Made by a program: the position numbers and the translations under genes. A model generated the notes under the pieces. It worked only from the letters and a program-made list of their open reading frames with translations, did no database searches and was not told the origin of the DNA. From NCBI RefSeq assembly GCF_000745855.1, contig NZ_JQKD01000003.1, positions 248,001 to 312,000 on the forward strand: a DNA stretch of 64,000 nucleotides, read 5' to 3'. This document shows positions 43,601-50,681 of this stretch, piece by piece. The stretch is from Xenophilus azovorans DSM 13620. Lineage in GTDB: Bacteria > Pseudomonadota > Gammaproteobacteria > Burkholderiales > Burkholderiaceae_C. Each line of letters begins with the position of its first letter. The stretch's first letter is position 1.

Positions 43601-45671
43601 CGACGCGGCCACCTTCGCCGGCGCCATCTCGGGCAGCGGCGCGGTCGAGCAGCGCGGCAGCGGCACGACGACGCTCACCGGCGCCAGCAGCCACACGGGC
43701 GGCACCACCATCGCCGCCGGCGCGCTGCAGCTGGGCGACGGCGGCACCAGCGGCTCGATCGCCGGCGACGTGGCGAACCACGGCACGCTCGCCTTCAACC
43801 GCAGCGACGCGACCACCTTCGCCGGCACCATCTCGGGCAGCGGCGCGGTCGAGCAGCGCGGCGGCGGCACCACCACGCTGGCCGCGGCCAACGGCTACAC
43901 CGGCGGCACGCGCATCCTGAACGGCACGCTGGCCGGCCACGCCGCCAGCTTCGGCAGCGGCGCGATCGTCAACGACGCAGCCCTGGTCATCGACCAGGGC
44001 ACGGCGGCCGGCTTCGCCAACGCGATGTCCGGCAGCGGCAGCTTCACCAAGACCGGCGCCGGCGCGCTGGACCTCACCGGCGACAGCAGCGCCTTCACCG
44101 GCGCCAGCCGCGTGGCCGCGGGCACGCTGGCGGTCAACGGCCGGCTCGGCGGCACGCTGAGCGTGGCCGGCGGCGCCACGCTCAAGGGCAACGGCACGGT
44201 GGGCAGCACGGTGGTCGAAGGCGGCGCGCTGGTGGCGCCCGGCAACTCCATCGGCACGCTGCACGTGGCCGGCGACCTGACGCTGGCCAGCGGCGCCGCC
44301 TACCAGGTGGAGGCCTCGCCCGACGGCCGCAGCGACCAGATCCTGGTCAGCGGCAGGGCGACCGTGCAGGGCGCCTCCGCCATCGCGCTGCTGGCCGACG
44401 GCAACTGGAACCCCTACGGCAGCTACACCATCCTGAAGGCGGACGGCGGCATCGCCGGCCAGTTCGGCGCCGTTAACTCCAACTTCGCCTTCCTCACGCC
44501 GACCATCGAGTACGGCGCGCAGACTGCCTCGCTGACGCTGATGCGCAACGACGTGCGCTTCTCCGACGTGGGCGTGACCTGGAACCAGAAGGCCAGCGCC
44601 GGCGCGATCGAGCCGCTGGCGGCCACGCCGCTGTACCGCGCCGTGGTGCAGCTCGACCGGTCGAACGCACTGGTGGCCTTCGACCAGCTCTCGGGCGAGC
44701 TGCACGCCAGCGTGAAGTCGGCCGCGGTGGAAGACAGCCACCTGGTGCGCGACACCGTGCTGGACCGCGCACGCCAGAGCCTGGGCGGCGTCGGCACCGC
44801 CGCCGCCGGCGCCACGCAGTTGAGCGAAGGCAGCCAGGGCAGCGTGTGGGCGCGCGCCTACGGCGGGCGCACCGAGGCCGGCGGCGACGGCAACGCCGCC
44901 AACAGCGAGCGCAGCACCAGCGGCCTGCTGATCGGCGCCGACCGGCGCGTGGGCGAGAGCGCCCGCGCCGGCGTGTTCGCCGGCTTCGGCCACACCCGCC
45001 TGGACGCCGGCCAACGCCGCGGCGAGGCCAGCGGCGACGCCTGGCACCTGGGCGCCTACGGCGGCGCGCAGTGGGGCGCGCTGGGCGTGCGCGGCGGCGC
45101 GAGCCTGAGCCGCCAGTCGCTGACCACCCAGCGCACGGTCGCCTTCACCGGCGTGACGGACGGGCTGCGCGCCAGCTACGCGCTGCGCACGGTGCAGGCC
45201 TTCGGCGAGGTGGGCTGGCGCATCGACGCCGGCGAGCGCACCGCCTTCGAGCCCTTCGCCAGCCTGGCGCACGTGGACGTGCGCAGCGGCAGCATCAACG
45301 AGCAGGGCCTGGGTAGCGGCGCCGCGCTCAGCGGCCGCGGCGACAGCACGAAGACCACCTTCGCCACCCTGGGCCTGCGGGCGTCCACCCGCGCCAGCCT
45401 GGGCGGCGTGGAGGCGACGCTGCGCGGCTCGGCCGGCTGGCGGCGCGTGGTGGACGGCGACGTCACGCCCAGCGCCCGCCTCGGCCTGTACGGCGGCCTG
45501 AGCCAGTTCACGGTGCTGGGCACGCCGCTGGCGCGCGAGGCCTTCGTGCTGGACGCCGGCGTGGACCTGAACCTGGGCCGCAACATGACGCTGGGCGTCA
45601 CCTACGGCACGCAGTTCACCGGCGGCACCACCTACAACGGGCTGAAGGCGGACATGCGCTGGACCTTCTGA
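40668..45671 (+). CDS. Large type V autotransporter with ESPR signal and PATR repeats
   Basis: A 1667-residue secreted surface protein. Residues 1-27 (MNRIHRVIFNQALGTAQVV..) form the extended signal peptide region, followed by a hydrophobic core ending AWA near 67. The passenger begins with about 380 residues extremely rich in Gly and Ala (runs such as GGGGGGGG), then beta-helix repeats with PATR motifs such as TLVLAAANTYGGGTTIAAGTL. Two near-identical 68-residue units lie at residues 944-1079. The C-terminal 280 residues (about 1388-1667) are the membrane beta-barrel, ending in Phe (MRWTF). Probably an adhesin or biofilm factor. The passenger has no Cys and no visible protease motif. Confidence 0.92.
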   Translation: MNRIHRVIFNQALGTAQVVPEVAHARGSSTVQDETPGRAGAPAFRLSPTARLCAAAIVSLAVGGAWAAGGTGGATYSGAVAGGAGGTSAAGATGASGVVSSFPVGGGGGGGGTNLGTGIGSAGGRGGQTGALGGNGGARGDRVTLGASTHNATGSSGGNGQSVVIPSNPGWSDLGAGGGGSGGAGLAVDMFFGILATHTVTGKALGGNGGNGGNAGLNQDSWGGGGGGGEGGMGVLRTSGNVAIDVGASALGGNGGNGGQAGGGAGGSGGDGGAGIAWSGAGTGTLTNGGAIAGGSGGMGGKGAAGTGAQGLGGQGVVWAGSKGGTLTNDAGGSMSGGAGRIGGDGVSRTGGGSSTLAIRNSGVISGGAGTAAGGAGISGSNLSVVNNGTIRGGRADGGTGAQANAVTFTGGKNTLQINTGSTIEGNVVAVAGGADQLVFGGAGSDSFDVGLIGSQYRNFAGLEKADGGTWTLTGSSKAATPWTISGGTLVGHAAAFGSGSILNDATLVLDQAADVSMANTLGGDGRLVKTGAGALALTGNVALAGGAEVAAGMLRLGDAAVTAGSITGTKGSSPLLGAGGHGGTAVTVEAGAAGAANFGTFTGGAGGNGGVVALTFGQRGGDGGTGLHNDAAQAAIDNAGTVAGGAGGRGGIAVLVSGRGGDGGTGLNSTAGGVTIRNSGAVQGGAGGAGGIGAVGVASGGGSGGTGMALAGSTVVVNSGSIAGGNGGPAGNTLIDLNTPAAGGVGIVASGDVRITNGGSISGGLAAGGGERADAIRFSGGGNRLELLNTSAITGNVVATAAGGDTLALTGSADGAFDASAIGAAAQYRHFTGFEKEGTSTWTLTGSTAAVTPWQVTGGALRIADDAALGDAGGALTLDGGALQTTSSTTSARALTLGAGGGTLHSDTATVHTVAGVIGGSGALVKDGGGTLVLAAANTYGGGTTIAAGTLQLGDGGTAGSITGDVANHGTLAFNRSDAATFAGAISGSGAVEQRGSGTTTLTGASSHTGGTTIAAGALQLGDGGTSGSIAGDVANHGTLAFNRSDATTFAGTISGSGAVEQRGGGTTTLAAANGYTGGTRILNGTLAGHAASFGSGAIVNDAALVIDQGTAAGFANAMSGSGSFTKTGAGALDLTGDSSAFTGASRVAAGTLAVNGRLGGTLSVAGGATLKGNGTVGSTVVEGGALVAPGNSIGTLHVAGDLTLASGAAYQVEASPDGRSDQILVSGRATVQGASAIALLADGNWNPYGSYTILKADGGIAGQFGAVNSNFAFLTPTIEYGAQTASLTLMRNDVRFSDVGVTWNQKASAGAIEPLAATPLYRAVVQLDRSNALVAFDQLSGELHASVKSAAVEDSHLVRDTVLDRARQSLGGVGTAAAGATQLSEGSQGSVWARAYGGRTEAGGDGNAANSERSTSGLLIGADRRVGESARAGVFAGFGHTRLDAGQRRGEASGDAWHLGAYGGAQWGALGVRGGASLSRQSLTTQRTVAFTGVTDGLRASYALRTVQAFGEVGWRIDAGERTAFEPFASLAHVDVRSGSINEQGLGSGAALSGRGDSTKTTFATLGLRASTRASLGGVEATLRGSAGWRRVVDGDVTPSARLGLYGGLSQFTVLGTPLAREAFVLDAGVDLNLGRNMTLGVTYGTQFTGGTTYNGLKADMRWTF
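43497..43904 (+). repeat. Tandem 204-bp repeat inside the autotransporter
   Basis: Two adjacent copies, 43497-43700 and 43701-43904, share long identical blocks, for example around GTGGCGAACCACGGCACGCT at 43566 and 43770. Each encodes 68 residues of beta-helix with the PATR motif. High identity suggests recent duplication, and copy number could vary by recombination. Confidence 0.9.
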
Positions 45672-45707
45672 CCTGACCGCGCAGGCCGGCCCGGCGGCGC
45701 GCGGCCG

Positions 45708-46478
45708 TCAGCCGGCCGTCCCGTCCAGGCAGGCCGCCGCCAGGCACAGGTCGGCCCAGGCGCGTGCCTTGTCGGCCGGGTTGCGCAGCAGGTAGGCCGG
45801 GTGGTAGGTGGCGACGAGCTGCACGCCCTCGCCCAGCGCCGGCAGCGCATGGACCTGGCCGCGCAGGCGGCCCAGCGGCTCGGTGCGGCCGAGCAGGCGC
45901 TGTGCGGCCAGCGGCCCCATGGCCAGCACGATGCGCGGTGCCAGCGGCGCGGCCCAGGCGGCGAAGCCGGTGTCGAAGTCGGCCTCGTCCTCGCCGGCCG
46001 GCGCCGCGACGGGGCCGGGCCGGTGGGCGCGCAGCAGGTGCACCGGCGCCGGGCCGGCCGGCAGGCGCAGGGCCTTGAGCATCTGGTCGAGCAGGCGGCC
46101 GGCATCGCCCGCCAGCGGCGGGCCGTGGCGGCCGTCGGCGCCGGGCGGCATGTCGGCCACCACCAGCCAGCCGCCCTGCGCGGGCGCGTCGGCCTGGGCA
46201 TACAGCCTCTGCGGCGGCGCCAGGCGCAGCGTGCCGGCCGCGGCGGGCGGGTGGGCGGCGGGCGCGGCGGGTGGATTCGGTGCGGCGGTGCGCGCGGGCG
46301 GCGCCGGTCGATGGGGCGGCGGCGAAGGCTCGGGCGCTTCCACCACGGCTGCTGCTGCCACGTCGGCATCCGGCGCTGCGCGCACGGCGACAGGCGCGGG
46401 CGCCGCCGCGGGCAGCCAGACCTTGACCCCCATCTCCTCCAGCATGGCGCGCCGGCGCGCATCGAGCAGCAGGGTCAC
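45708..46478 (-). CDS. Uracil-DNA glycosylase-like protein lacking the Fe-S cysteines
   Basis: A 256-residue protein of the UDG family-4 type. An Ala/Pro-rich N-terminal linker (about residues 22-80) precedes a glycosylase-like domain: VADMPPGADGRHGPPLAGDAGRLLDQML and VQLVATYHPAYLLRNPADKARAWADL. The second matches the family's His-containing motif, but the first lacks the usual GEAPG, and no Fe-S cysteine set is present; the only Cys residues are near the C-terminus. It may be an inactive or altered UDG. It follows rimI by 58 bp in a tsaB-rimI-udg order. Confidence 0.75.
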   Translation of the reverse strand: MTLLLDARRRAMLEEMGVKVWLPAAAPAPVAVRAAPDADVAAAAVVEAPEPSPPPHRPAPPARTAAPNPPAAPAAHPPAAAGTLRLAPPQRLYAQADAPAQGGWLVVADMPPGADGRHGPPLAGDAGRLLDQMLKALRLPAGPAPVHLLRAHRPGPVAAPAGEDEADFDTGFAAWAAPLAPRIVLAMGPLAAQRLLGRTEPLGRLRGQVHALPALGEGVQLVATYHPAYLLRNPADKARAWADLCLAAACLDGTAG

Positions 46479-46536
46479 AGGCGAACCTCCGCGCTGCGCG
46501 CTGCGGTGCGAGCGCCTTCGGGCGGCCGGGCGGCGC

Positions 46537-47130
46537 TCATCGCTGCAGGCTCCCCCAGGCGCTGGCAGGCTCGTTCAGGCGCAGGCTCATCACGATGGCG
46601 TCCTCGCGCCGGCCGGCGAAGCCCGGGTAGTAGCCCTTGCGCACGCCGACGCGGCGGAAGCCGTGGCGCAGGTAGACCTCCTGCGCGCGCCGGTTGCCGG
46701 TGCGCACCTCCAGCCACAGCCACTGCGCCTGCTGGCCGCGCGCCCAGCCGGCCAGCGCCTCCAGCATCAGCGGCGCCCAGCCCTGGCGCTGGAAGGGCGG
46801 CGCCACGGTGATGTTGAGCAGGTGCACCTCGTCGACGCCCTTCATGGCGATGAAGTAGCCGATCAGGGTGCTCTCGCCGCCGCGGGGCCGCCCCAGGGCG
46901 GCGAGCGCCCCCTCGGGGGGCAGCGAACCACGCACGGCGGGGAGCGTGGGGGCCACACTCCCGCCACCCTCGAGCACCTGGCAGTGGTAGCCGGCGTGCA
47001 GCGAATCGATGAAGTTGCCGCGCGTCCACGGATGGCTGTAGGCGAGCTGCTCCACCGCCACCACACGATCGACGTGGTCGATGGTCATCGGCCCCAGGCG
47101 GGCTTCGCTGGCATCGAGCACTGCACTCAT
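46537..47130 (-). CDS. rimI: Ribosomal protein S18-alanine N-acetyltransferase RimI, with inserted loop
   Basis: A 197-residue GNAT enzyme that acetylates the N-terminal alanine of ribosomal protein S18. PWTRGNFIDSLHAGYHCQVLE, VHLLNITVAPPFQRQGWAPLMLEAL and WLWLEVRTGNRRAQEVYLRHGF with KGYYPG..REDAIVMSL are family motifs. It is about 45 residues longer than E. coli RimI (148). A 30-odd residue Gly/Pro/Ala-rich stretch, GGGSVAPTLPAVRGSLPPEG onwards, sits between strands beta2 and beta3 and is encoded by a dispersed repeat. The ATG overlaps the tsaB stop codon by 4 bp. Confidence 0.9.
   Translation of the reverse strand: MSAVLDASEARLGPMTIDHVDRVVAVEQLAYSHPWTRGNFIDSLHAGYHCQVLEGGGSVAPTLPAVRGSLPPEGALAALGRPRGGESTLIGYFIAMKGVDEVHLLNITVAPPFQRQGWAPLMLEALAGWARGQQAQWLWLEVRTGNRRAQEVYLRHGFRRVGVRKGYYPGFAGRREDAIVMSLRLNEPASAWGSLQR
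46875..46968 (-). repeat. Dispersed C-rich repeat inserted in frame in rimI
   Basis: On the minus strand the DNA reads CCCCCACGCTCC, then TGGTTCGCTGCCCCCCGAGG and GGGGCGCTCGCCGCCCTGG, the layout of the first half of the gene-end repeats (CCCCCAG...TTCG..CCCCCT..AGGGGG). It has the C-run/G-run hairpin. It adds about 31 codons without a stop or frameshift and has the same orientation relative to the gene as the other copies. Confidence 0.7.
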
Positions 47131-47855
47131 GTGGCAACTCCCCTGGCCGCCGCGCGCTCGGCCGTGGTCTGCGCGACCTTGTCGCGCACGTAGAGGGGCC
47201 AGGCCCGCTCCGGCGGCACGGCGGCGCCGGCGGCCAGCAGCGCGGGCGCCAGGCGCAGGATCGCCGCCGCGGTGGGCAGCGCCTGCACGCGCGGCGCATC
47301 CTGCGGCAGGCGCTCGCCGCAGGCGGCGAAGGCGTTGCCGGCCAGCGTCCAGCCGGCGGGGACGGCCACGTCCTCCGGCGACAGCAGCCGCGCCTCGGCC
47401 GCGGCGGCGCCGAGCGGGTGCGCGCCGCCGTCGAAGGCATGCGCGGCGGCATAGACCTCGCCCATGCGCGCATCGAGCACCGCCACCACGCGCGCGGCGC
47501 CGGCGGCATGGTGCGCCTCCTCGGCCACGGCGTGCAGCGTGTCGACGGGCAGCACCGGCAGGCCGGCGCCGAAGGCCAGGCCCTGCGCCACGGCGCAGGC
47601 GGTGCGCAGCCCGGTGAAGGAGCCGGGGCCGCGGCCGAAGCAGACCGCGTCCAGTTGCCCGATGGCGAGGCCCGCCTCGGCCAGCAGCGCCTGCACCAGC
47701 GGGATCAGGGTGGCGGAGGATTCGGCGCCGCCCGGCCCGCTGCGCGCCAGCACGGCGCCGCCCCGGCGCACGGCGACGGACAGCACCTCGGTGCTGGTGT
47801 CGAAGGCCAGCAGGCTAGGGCCTGTGAACGCCATGGAAGGGGTCGCGAAGCTCAT
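47127..47855 (-). CDS. tsaB: tRNA t6A biosynthesis protein TsaB
   Basis: A 242-residue TsaB/YeaZ protein, the non-catalytic partner of TsaD in making threonylcarbamoyladenosine on ANN-decoding tRNAs. The ASKHA-fold motifs LLAFDTSTEVLSVAV and FGRGPGSFTGLRTACAVAQGL are clear. Homologues begin at about LLAFDTST; the N-terminal MSFATPSMAFTGPS here is encoded by the terminal inverted repeat of the element at 47816. Two in-frame ATGs (47855 and 47834) both lie in or next to that arm, so start choice is uncertain. First in a tsaB-rimI-udg series. Confidence 0.9.
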   Translation of the reverse strand: MSFATPSMAFTGPSLLAFDTSTEVLSVAVRRGGAVLARSGPGGAESSATLIPLVQALLAEAGLAIGQLDAVCFGRGPGSFTGLRTACAVAQGLAFGAGLPVLPVDTLHAVAEEAHHAAGAARVVAVLDARMGEVYAAAHAFDGGAHPLGAAAAEARLLSPEDVAVPAGWTLAGNAFAACGERLPQDAPRVQALPTAAAILRLAPALLAAGAAVPPERAWPLYVRDKVAQTTAERAAARGVAT

Positions 47856-48083
47856 CGCAGCCCGTCCATCAAGGCGCGCGACGCCGTGCGTGCGTCCGCA
47901 CGCACAAGGAGCGCAACGCTGAGGGGCGGGCTGCGATGAGCTTCCCTCCGGGTTGCTTCGCAAAGGGGCCGTCTGCGGCGTTGCCCGCGCTTGCAAGGCC
48001 CCAGCCTTGCTGCGCGCGGGCGCCTTGCATCCAGCCCCTTTGCGAAGCAACGCGATCCCCTTCCATGGCGTTCACAGGCCCTA
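47816..48083. mobile_element. MITE-like palindromic element of about 268 bp
   Basis: Terminal inverted repeats of 32-33 bp (47816-47847 and 48051-48083) begin TAGGGCCTGTGAACGCC and match apart from one inserted base. Inside are a 17-bp perfect inverted repeat (47848-47864/47927-47943), an 18-bp perfect one (47952-47969/48034-48051), and a nested hairpin (47983-47990/48014-48021 with GCAAGG/CCTTGC). No transposase reading frame. Flanks read CTA|GGG and CCC|TAA, compatible with TA duplication or a YTAR-type target. The left arm holds the tsaB start codon and the right arm the stop codon of the EamA gene. Confidence 0.8.
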
Positions 48084-49106
48084 AGCATCGCAGCGCCTCC
48101 CTGCCGGCAGGACGGCGGCGCGCGCGGCCGGCGCACGCAGCACGCCGAACAGGATGCCGGCCGTCACCAGCGCCAGCCCGGCCAGCAGGCCGGCGTTCAG
48201 CGGCTCGCCCAGGAAGAGCACCGCGCCCAGCGCCGACAGGCCCGGCACCAGCGCGGTGATCATGGTGGAGCGCACCGGCCCGAAGTGGCCGACCATGCGG
48301 GTGAAGCTGATGCCCGAGACCACCACCGAGCCCACGCCCTGGAACAGCATCTGGAAGGCGATCTCGCCCCAGGGCGCGGCGGCCAGCCGGCTGTGCAGCA
48401 CGCCGGCCGCCGTCAGCAGCGCGTAGACCGGCACGTAGGTGAACAGGGCGAAGACGGTGATGGCGATGGTGGCGCGCACCGCATCCAGCCCGTGCCGGCG
48501 CACCACCACGCTGTAGCAGGCCCAGGTGAAGGCGGCGGTCATGAAGAGCAGGTCGCCCTTCCAGACCTCGCCGCCGCCAAAGGCCTGCAGCAGGCTGCGC
48601 CCGCCCACCAGCAGGTCGCCGGCGACGATCAGCAGCAGGCCCGCGGCCCGCAGCGGCGTGATGCGGTCGCCCAGCACCAGCGCCGCCAGCAGCGCCGTCC
48701 ACAGCGGCAGGCTGCCCGGCAGCAACACCGAGGCATGCGCCGCCGGCGCGTAGAAGAAGCCCGCATACGCGAAGCTGGCGTAGGCGACCCCGCCGAACAC
48801 GCCCGCCAGCGCGCTCACCCGCAGCGACAGCGGCGACAGGCCGAAGAACGAATGCGGCGCCGGGCCGCCGGACGGCGCGCCGCCGCGCCGCTTCTCGCGC
48901 GCCACCAGCCACGCGCCCCAGGGCACCAGCACCAGGCTGGCGCCCACGATGCGCAGCAGCGCGATGTCGAAGGGCCCGAGCGAGCGGGCCGCCGAGGCGC
49001 GAGCGACGAGGATGAAGCCCGTCCACACCGCCACCGTGACCACGGCCGCGCCGATGCCCACGGCCCGTGGCGAGGGACGCGAAAGCAGGCGGGCGGCAAC
49101 AGGCAT
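48081..49106 (-). CDS. EamA/DMT-family transporter (drug/metabolite exporter)
   Basis: A 341-residue membrane protein with ten predicted helices in two EamA repeats. The first half has WTGFILVARASAARSLGPFDIALLRIV and FAYAGFFYAPAAHASVLLPG, the second has FTWACYSVVVRRHGLDAVRA and LFLGEPLNAGLLAGLALVTAG. The ATG at 49106 precedes helix 1 directly. The last codons, ending in CDA and TAG, run into the inverted repeat of the adjacent element, so the C-terminus may have been altered by insertion. Substrate unknown. Confidence 0.87.
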   Translation of the reverse strand: MPVAARLLSRPSPRAVGIGAAVVTVAVWTGFILVARASAARSLGPFDIALLRIVGASLVLVPWGAWLVAREKRRGGAPSGGPAPHSFFGLSPLSLRVSALAGVFGGVAYASFAYAGFFYAPAAHASVLLPGSLPLWTALLAALVLGDRITPLRAAGLLLIVAGDLLVGGRSLLQAFGGGEVWKGDLLFMTAAFTWACYSVVVRRHGLDAVRATIAITVFALFTYVPVYALLTAAGVLHSRLAAAPWGEIAFQMLFQGVGSVVVSGISFTRMVGHFGPVRSTMITALVPGLSALGAVLFLGEPLNAGLLAGLALVTAGILFGVLRAPAARAAVLPAGRRCDA

Positions 49107-49167
49107 CTCGGGATTATCGAGGGCCGGCGTCGGGGCCGCGCCGGACGCTTCGGATAATCCTGCGCCC

Positions 49168-50598
49168 ATGCGCTGCCTCCTTCCCGCCCCGATCGCCGCC
49201 CTCCCCCTCCTCCTCGCCGCCGCCGCCGCGCCGGCCCTGGCCCAGCAGGCGCTGCCGCGCGAGGTCGACGCCGCCCTGGCCCGCGCCAAGGTGCCGCGCG
49301 AGGCGGTGACGCTGCTGGTGGCCGACGCCGAGGGCCAGCGCCCGCCCCGGCTGGCGTGGCGCTCGCAGGTGCCGGTCAACCCGGCCTCGATCATGAAGCT
49401 GGTGACCACCTACGCGGCGCTGGACCTGCTCGGCCCCGCCTACACCTGGCGCACGCCGGTCTACACCGACGGCCGCCTGATCGACGGCACGCTGCACGGC
49501 AACCTCTACCTCCGCGGCCAGGGCGACCCGAAGCTCGTGATCGAGCGCATGTGGCTGCTGCTGCGCCGGGTGCAGGGCCTGGGCATCCGCGAGATCGCGG
49601 GCGACATCGTGCTGGACCGCAGCGCCTTCGAGACCACGGTGGAGTCCGACCCGGCCGCCTTCGACGGCGAGCCGCTGCGGCCCTACAACGCCTCGCCCGA
49701 CGCGCTGCTGGTGAACTTCCGCTCGGTGGTGATGACTTTCTCGCCGCAGCCGAACGGCCAGGCCGCGCAGGTGAGCTACGACCCGCCGCTGGCCGGCGTG
49801 GCGATGCAGCCCGCCGTGCCCCTGGCGCCCGGCGCCTGCGGCGACTGGCGCGCCGCGCTGCGCCCCGAGTTGGCCGACCCCTTGCGCATCGGCTTCGCCG
49901 GCAGCCTGCCGGCCGCCTGCGGCGAGAAGACCTGGGCCGTCGCCTACGCCGACCCGCGCAGCCACGCGCTGCGCGCCGTGGCCGGGCTGTGGGCGCAGGC
50001 GGGCGGCGTGCTGCGCGGCCAGGTGCGCGACGGCGGCGTGCCGCCGGGGCTGCAGCCGGCCTTCGAGTTCGAGTCGCCGCCGCTGGCCGAGGTGGTGCGC
50101 GACATCAACAAGTTCAGCAACAACGTGATGGCGCAGCAGGTCTTCCTGACGCTGGGCCTCACGCAGCGCCGGCGCGGCAGCTTCGAGGCGGCGCGCGCGG
50201 CCGTGCGGCAATGGTGGAAGGAGCGCATCGGCACCGGCGAGGGCGTGCCCACGCTGGACAACGGCGCCGGCCTGTCGCGCGAGGAGCGCATCAGCGCCGC
50301 CGAACTGGGCCGGATGCTGCAGGTGGCGTGGAAGTCGCCCGCCATGCCCGAGCTGCTGGCCTCGCTGCCCGCCATCGGCGTGGACGGCACGCTGCGCCGG
50401 CGGCAGATCCGCTCCGGCGGCTCGGCGCACCTGAAGACCGGCACGCTGCGCGACGCCTCCGGCATCGCCGGCTACGTGGACGGCGCCAGCGGCCGGCGCT
50501 GGGTGCTGGTGGCGATCGCCAACGACGCCAACGCCGCCGCCGCGCGCCCGGCCTTCGACGCATTGGTCGACTGGGCCGTGAACGACCAGGGGCTGTAG
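49168..50598 (+). CDS. dacB: D-alanyl-D-alanine carboxypeptidase/endopeptidase (PBP4, DacB)
   Basis: A 476-residue exported class C penicillin-binding protein. A signal peptide of about 25 residues ends APALAQ. Active-site motifs are SxxK (Ser74-Ile-Met-Lys77 in PASIMKLVTT), SxN in KFSNNVMAQQ and KTG in HLKTGTLRDASG. A large insert between SxxK and SxN matches the PBP4 layout. It trims D-Ala and cuts peptidoglycan crosslinks in the periplasm. The ATG at 49168 starts the signal peptide. Confidence 0.93.
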   Translation: MRCLLPAPIAALPLLLAAAAAPALAQQALPREVDAALARAKVPREAVTLLVADAEGQRPPRLAWRSQVPVNPASIMKLVTTYAALDLLGPAYTWRTPVYTDGRLIDGTLHGNLYLRGQGDPKLVIERMWLLLRRVQGLGIREIAGDIVLDRSAFETTVESDPAAFDGEPLRPYNASPDALLVNFRSVVMTFSPQPNGQAAQVSYDPPLAGVAMQPAVPLAPGACGDWRAALRPELADPLRIGFAGSLPAACGEKTWAVAYADPRSHALRAVAGLWAQAGGVLRGQVRDGGVPPGLQPAFEFESPPLAEVVRDINKFSNNVMAQQVFLTLGLTQRRRGSFEAARAAVRQWWKERIGTGEGVPTLDNGAGLSREERISAAELGRMLQVAWKSPAMPELLASLPAIGVDGTLRRRQIRSGGSAHLKTGTLRDASGIAGYVDGASGRRWVLVAIANDANAAAARPAFDALVDWAVNDQGL

Positions 50599-50681
50599 GC
50601 GCCGGCCGGTTGCGCGGCGGGCAGGCTGCGCACCAGAATGGGCGCGCCGCCATCACGGGCGGCGCCTCACCGGAGACACCC

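Noticed and set aside
41166-45272. 1368-codon open frame antisense to the autotransporter
   Set aside because: Composition is Gly/Ala/Arg/His shadow of a repetitive high-GC gene; no domain, and the plus strand has ESPR, PATR repeats and a beta-barrel.
40668-45671. Autotransporter as a PE_PGRS-like protein because of Gly/Ala runs
   Set aside because: ESPR signal, PATR repeats and a C-terminal beta-barrel ending in Phe show a Gram-negative type V protein.
47856-48050. 307-residue extended form of TsaB
   Set aside because: The extension is translated from the interior of the palindromic element and has no similarity to TsaB N-termini.
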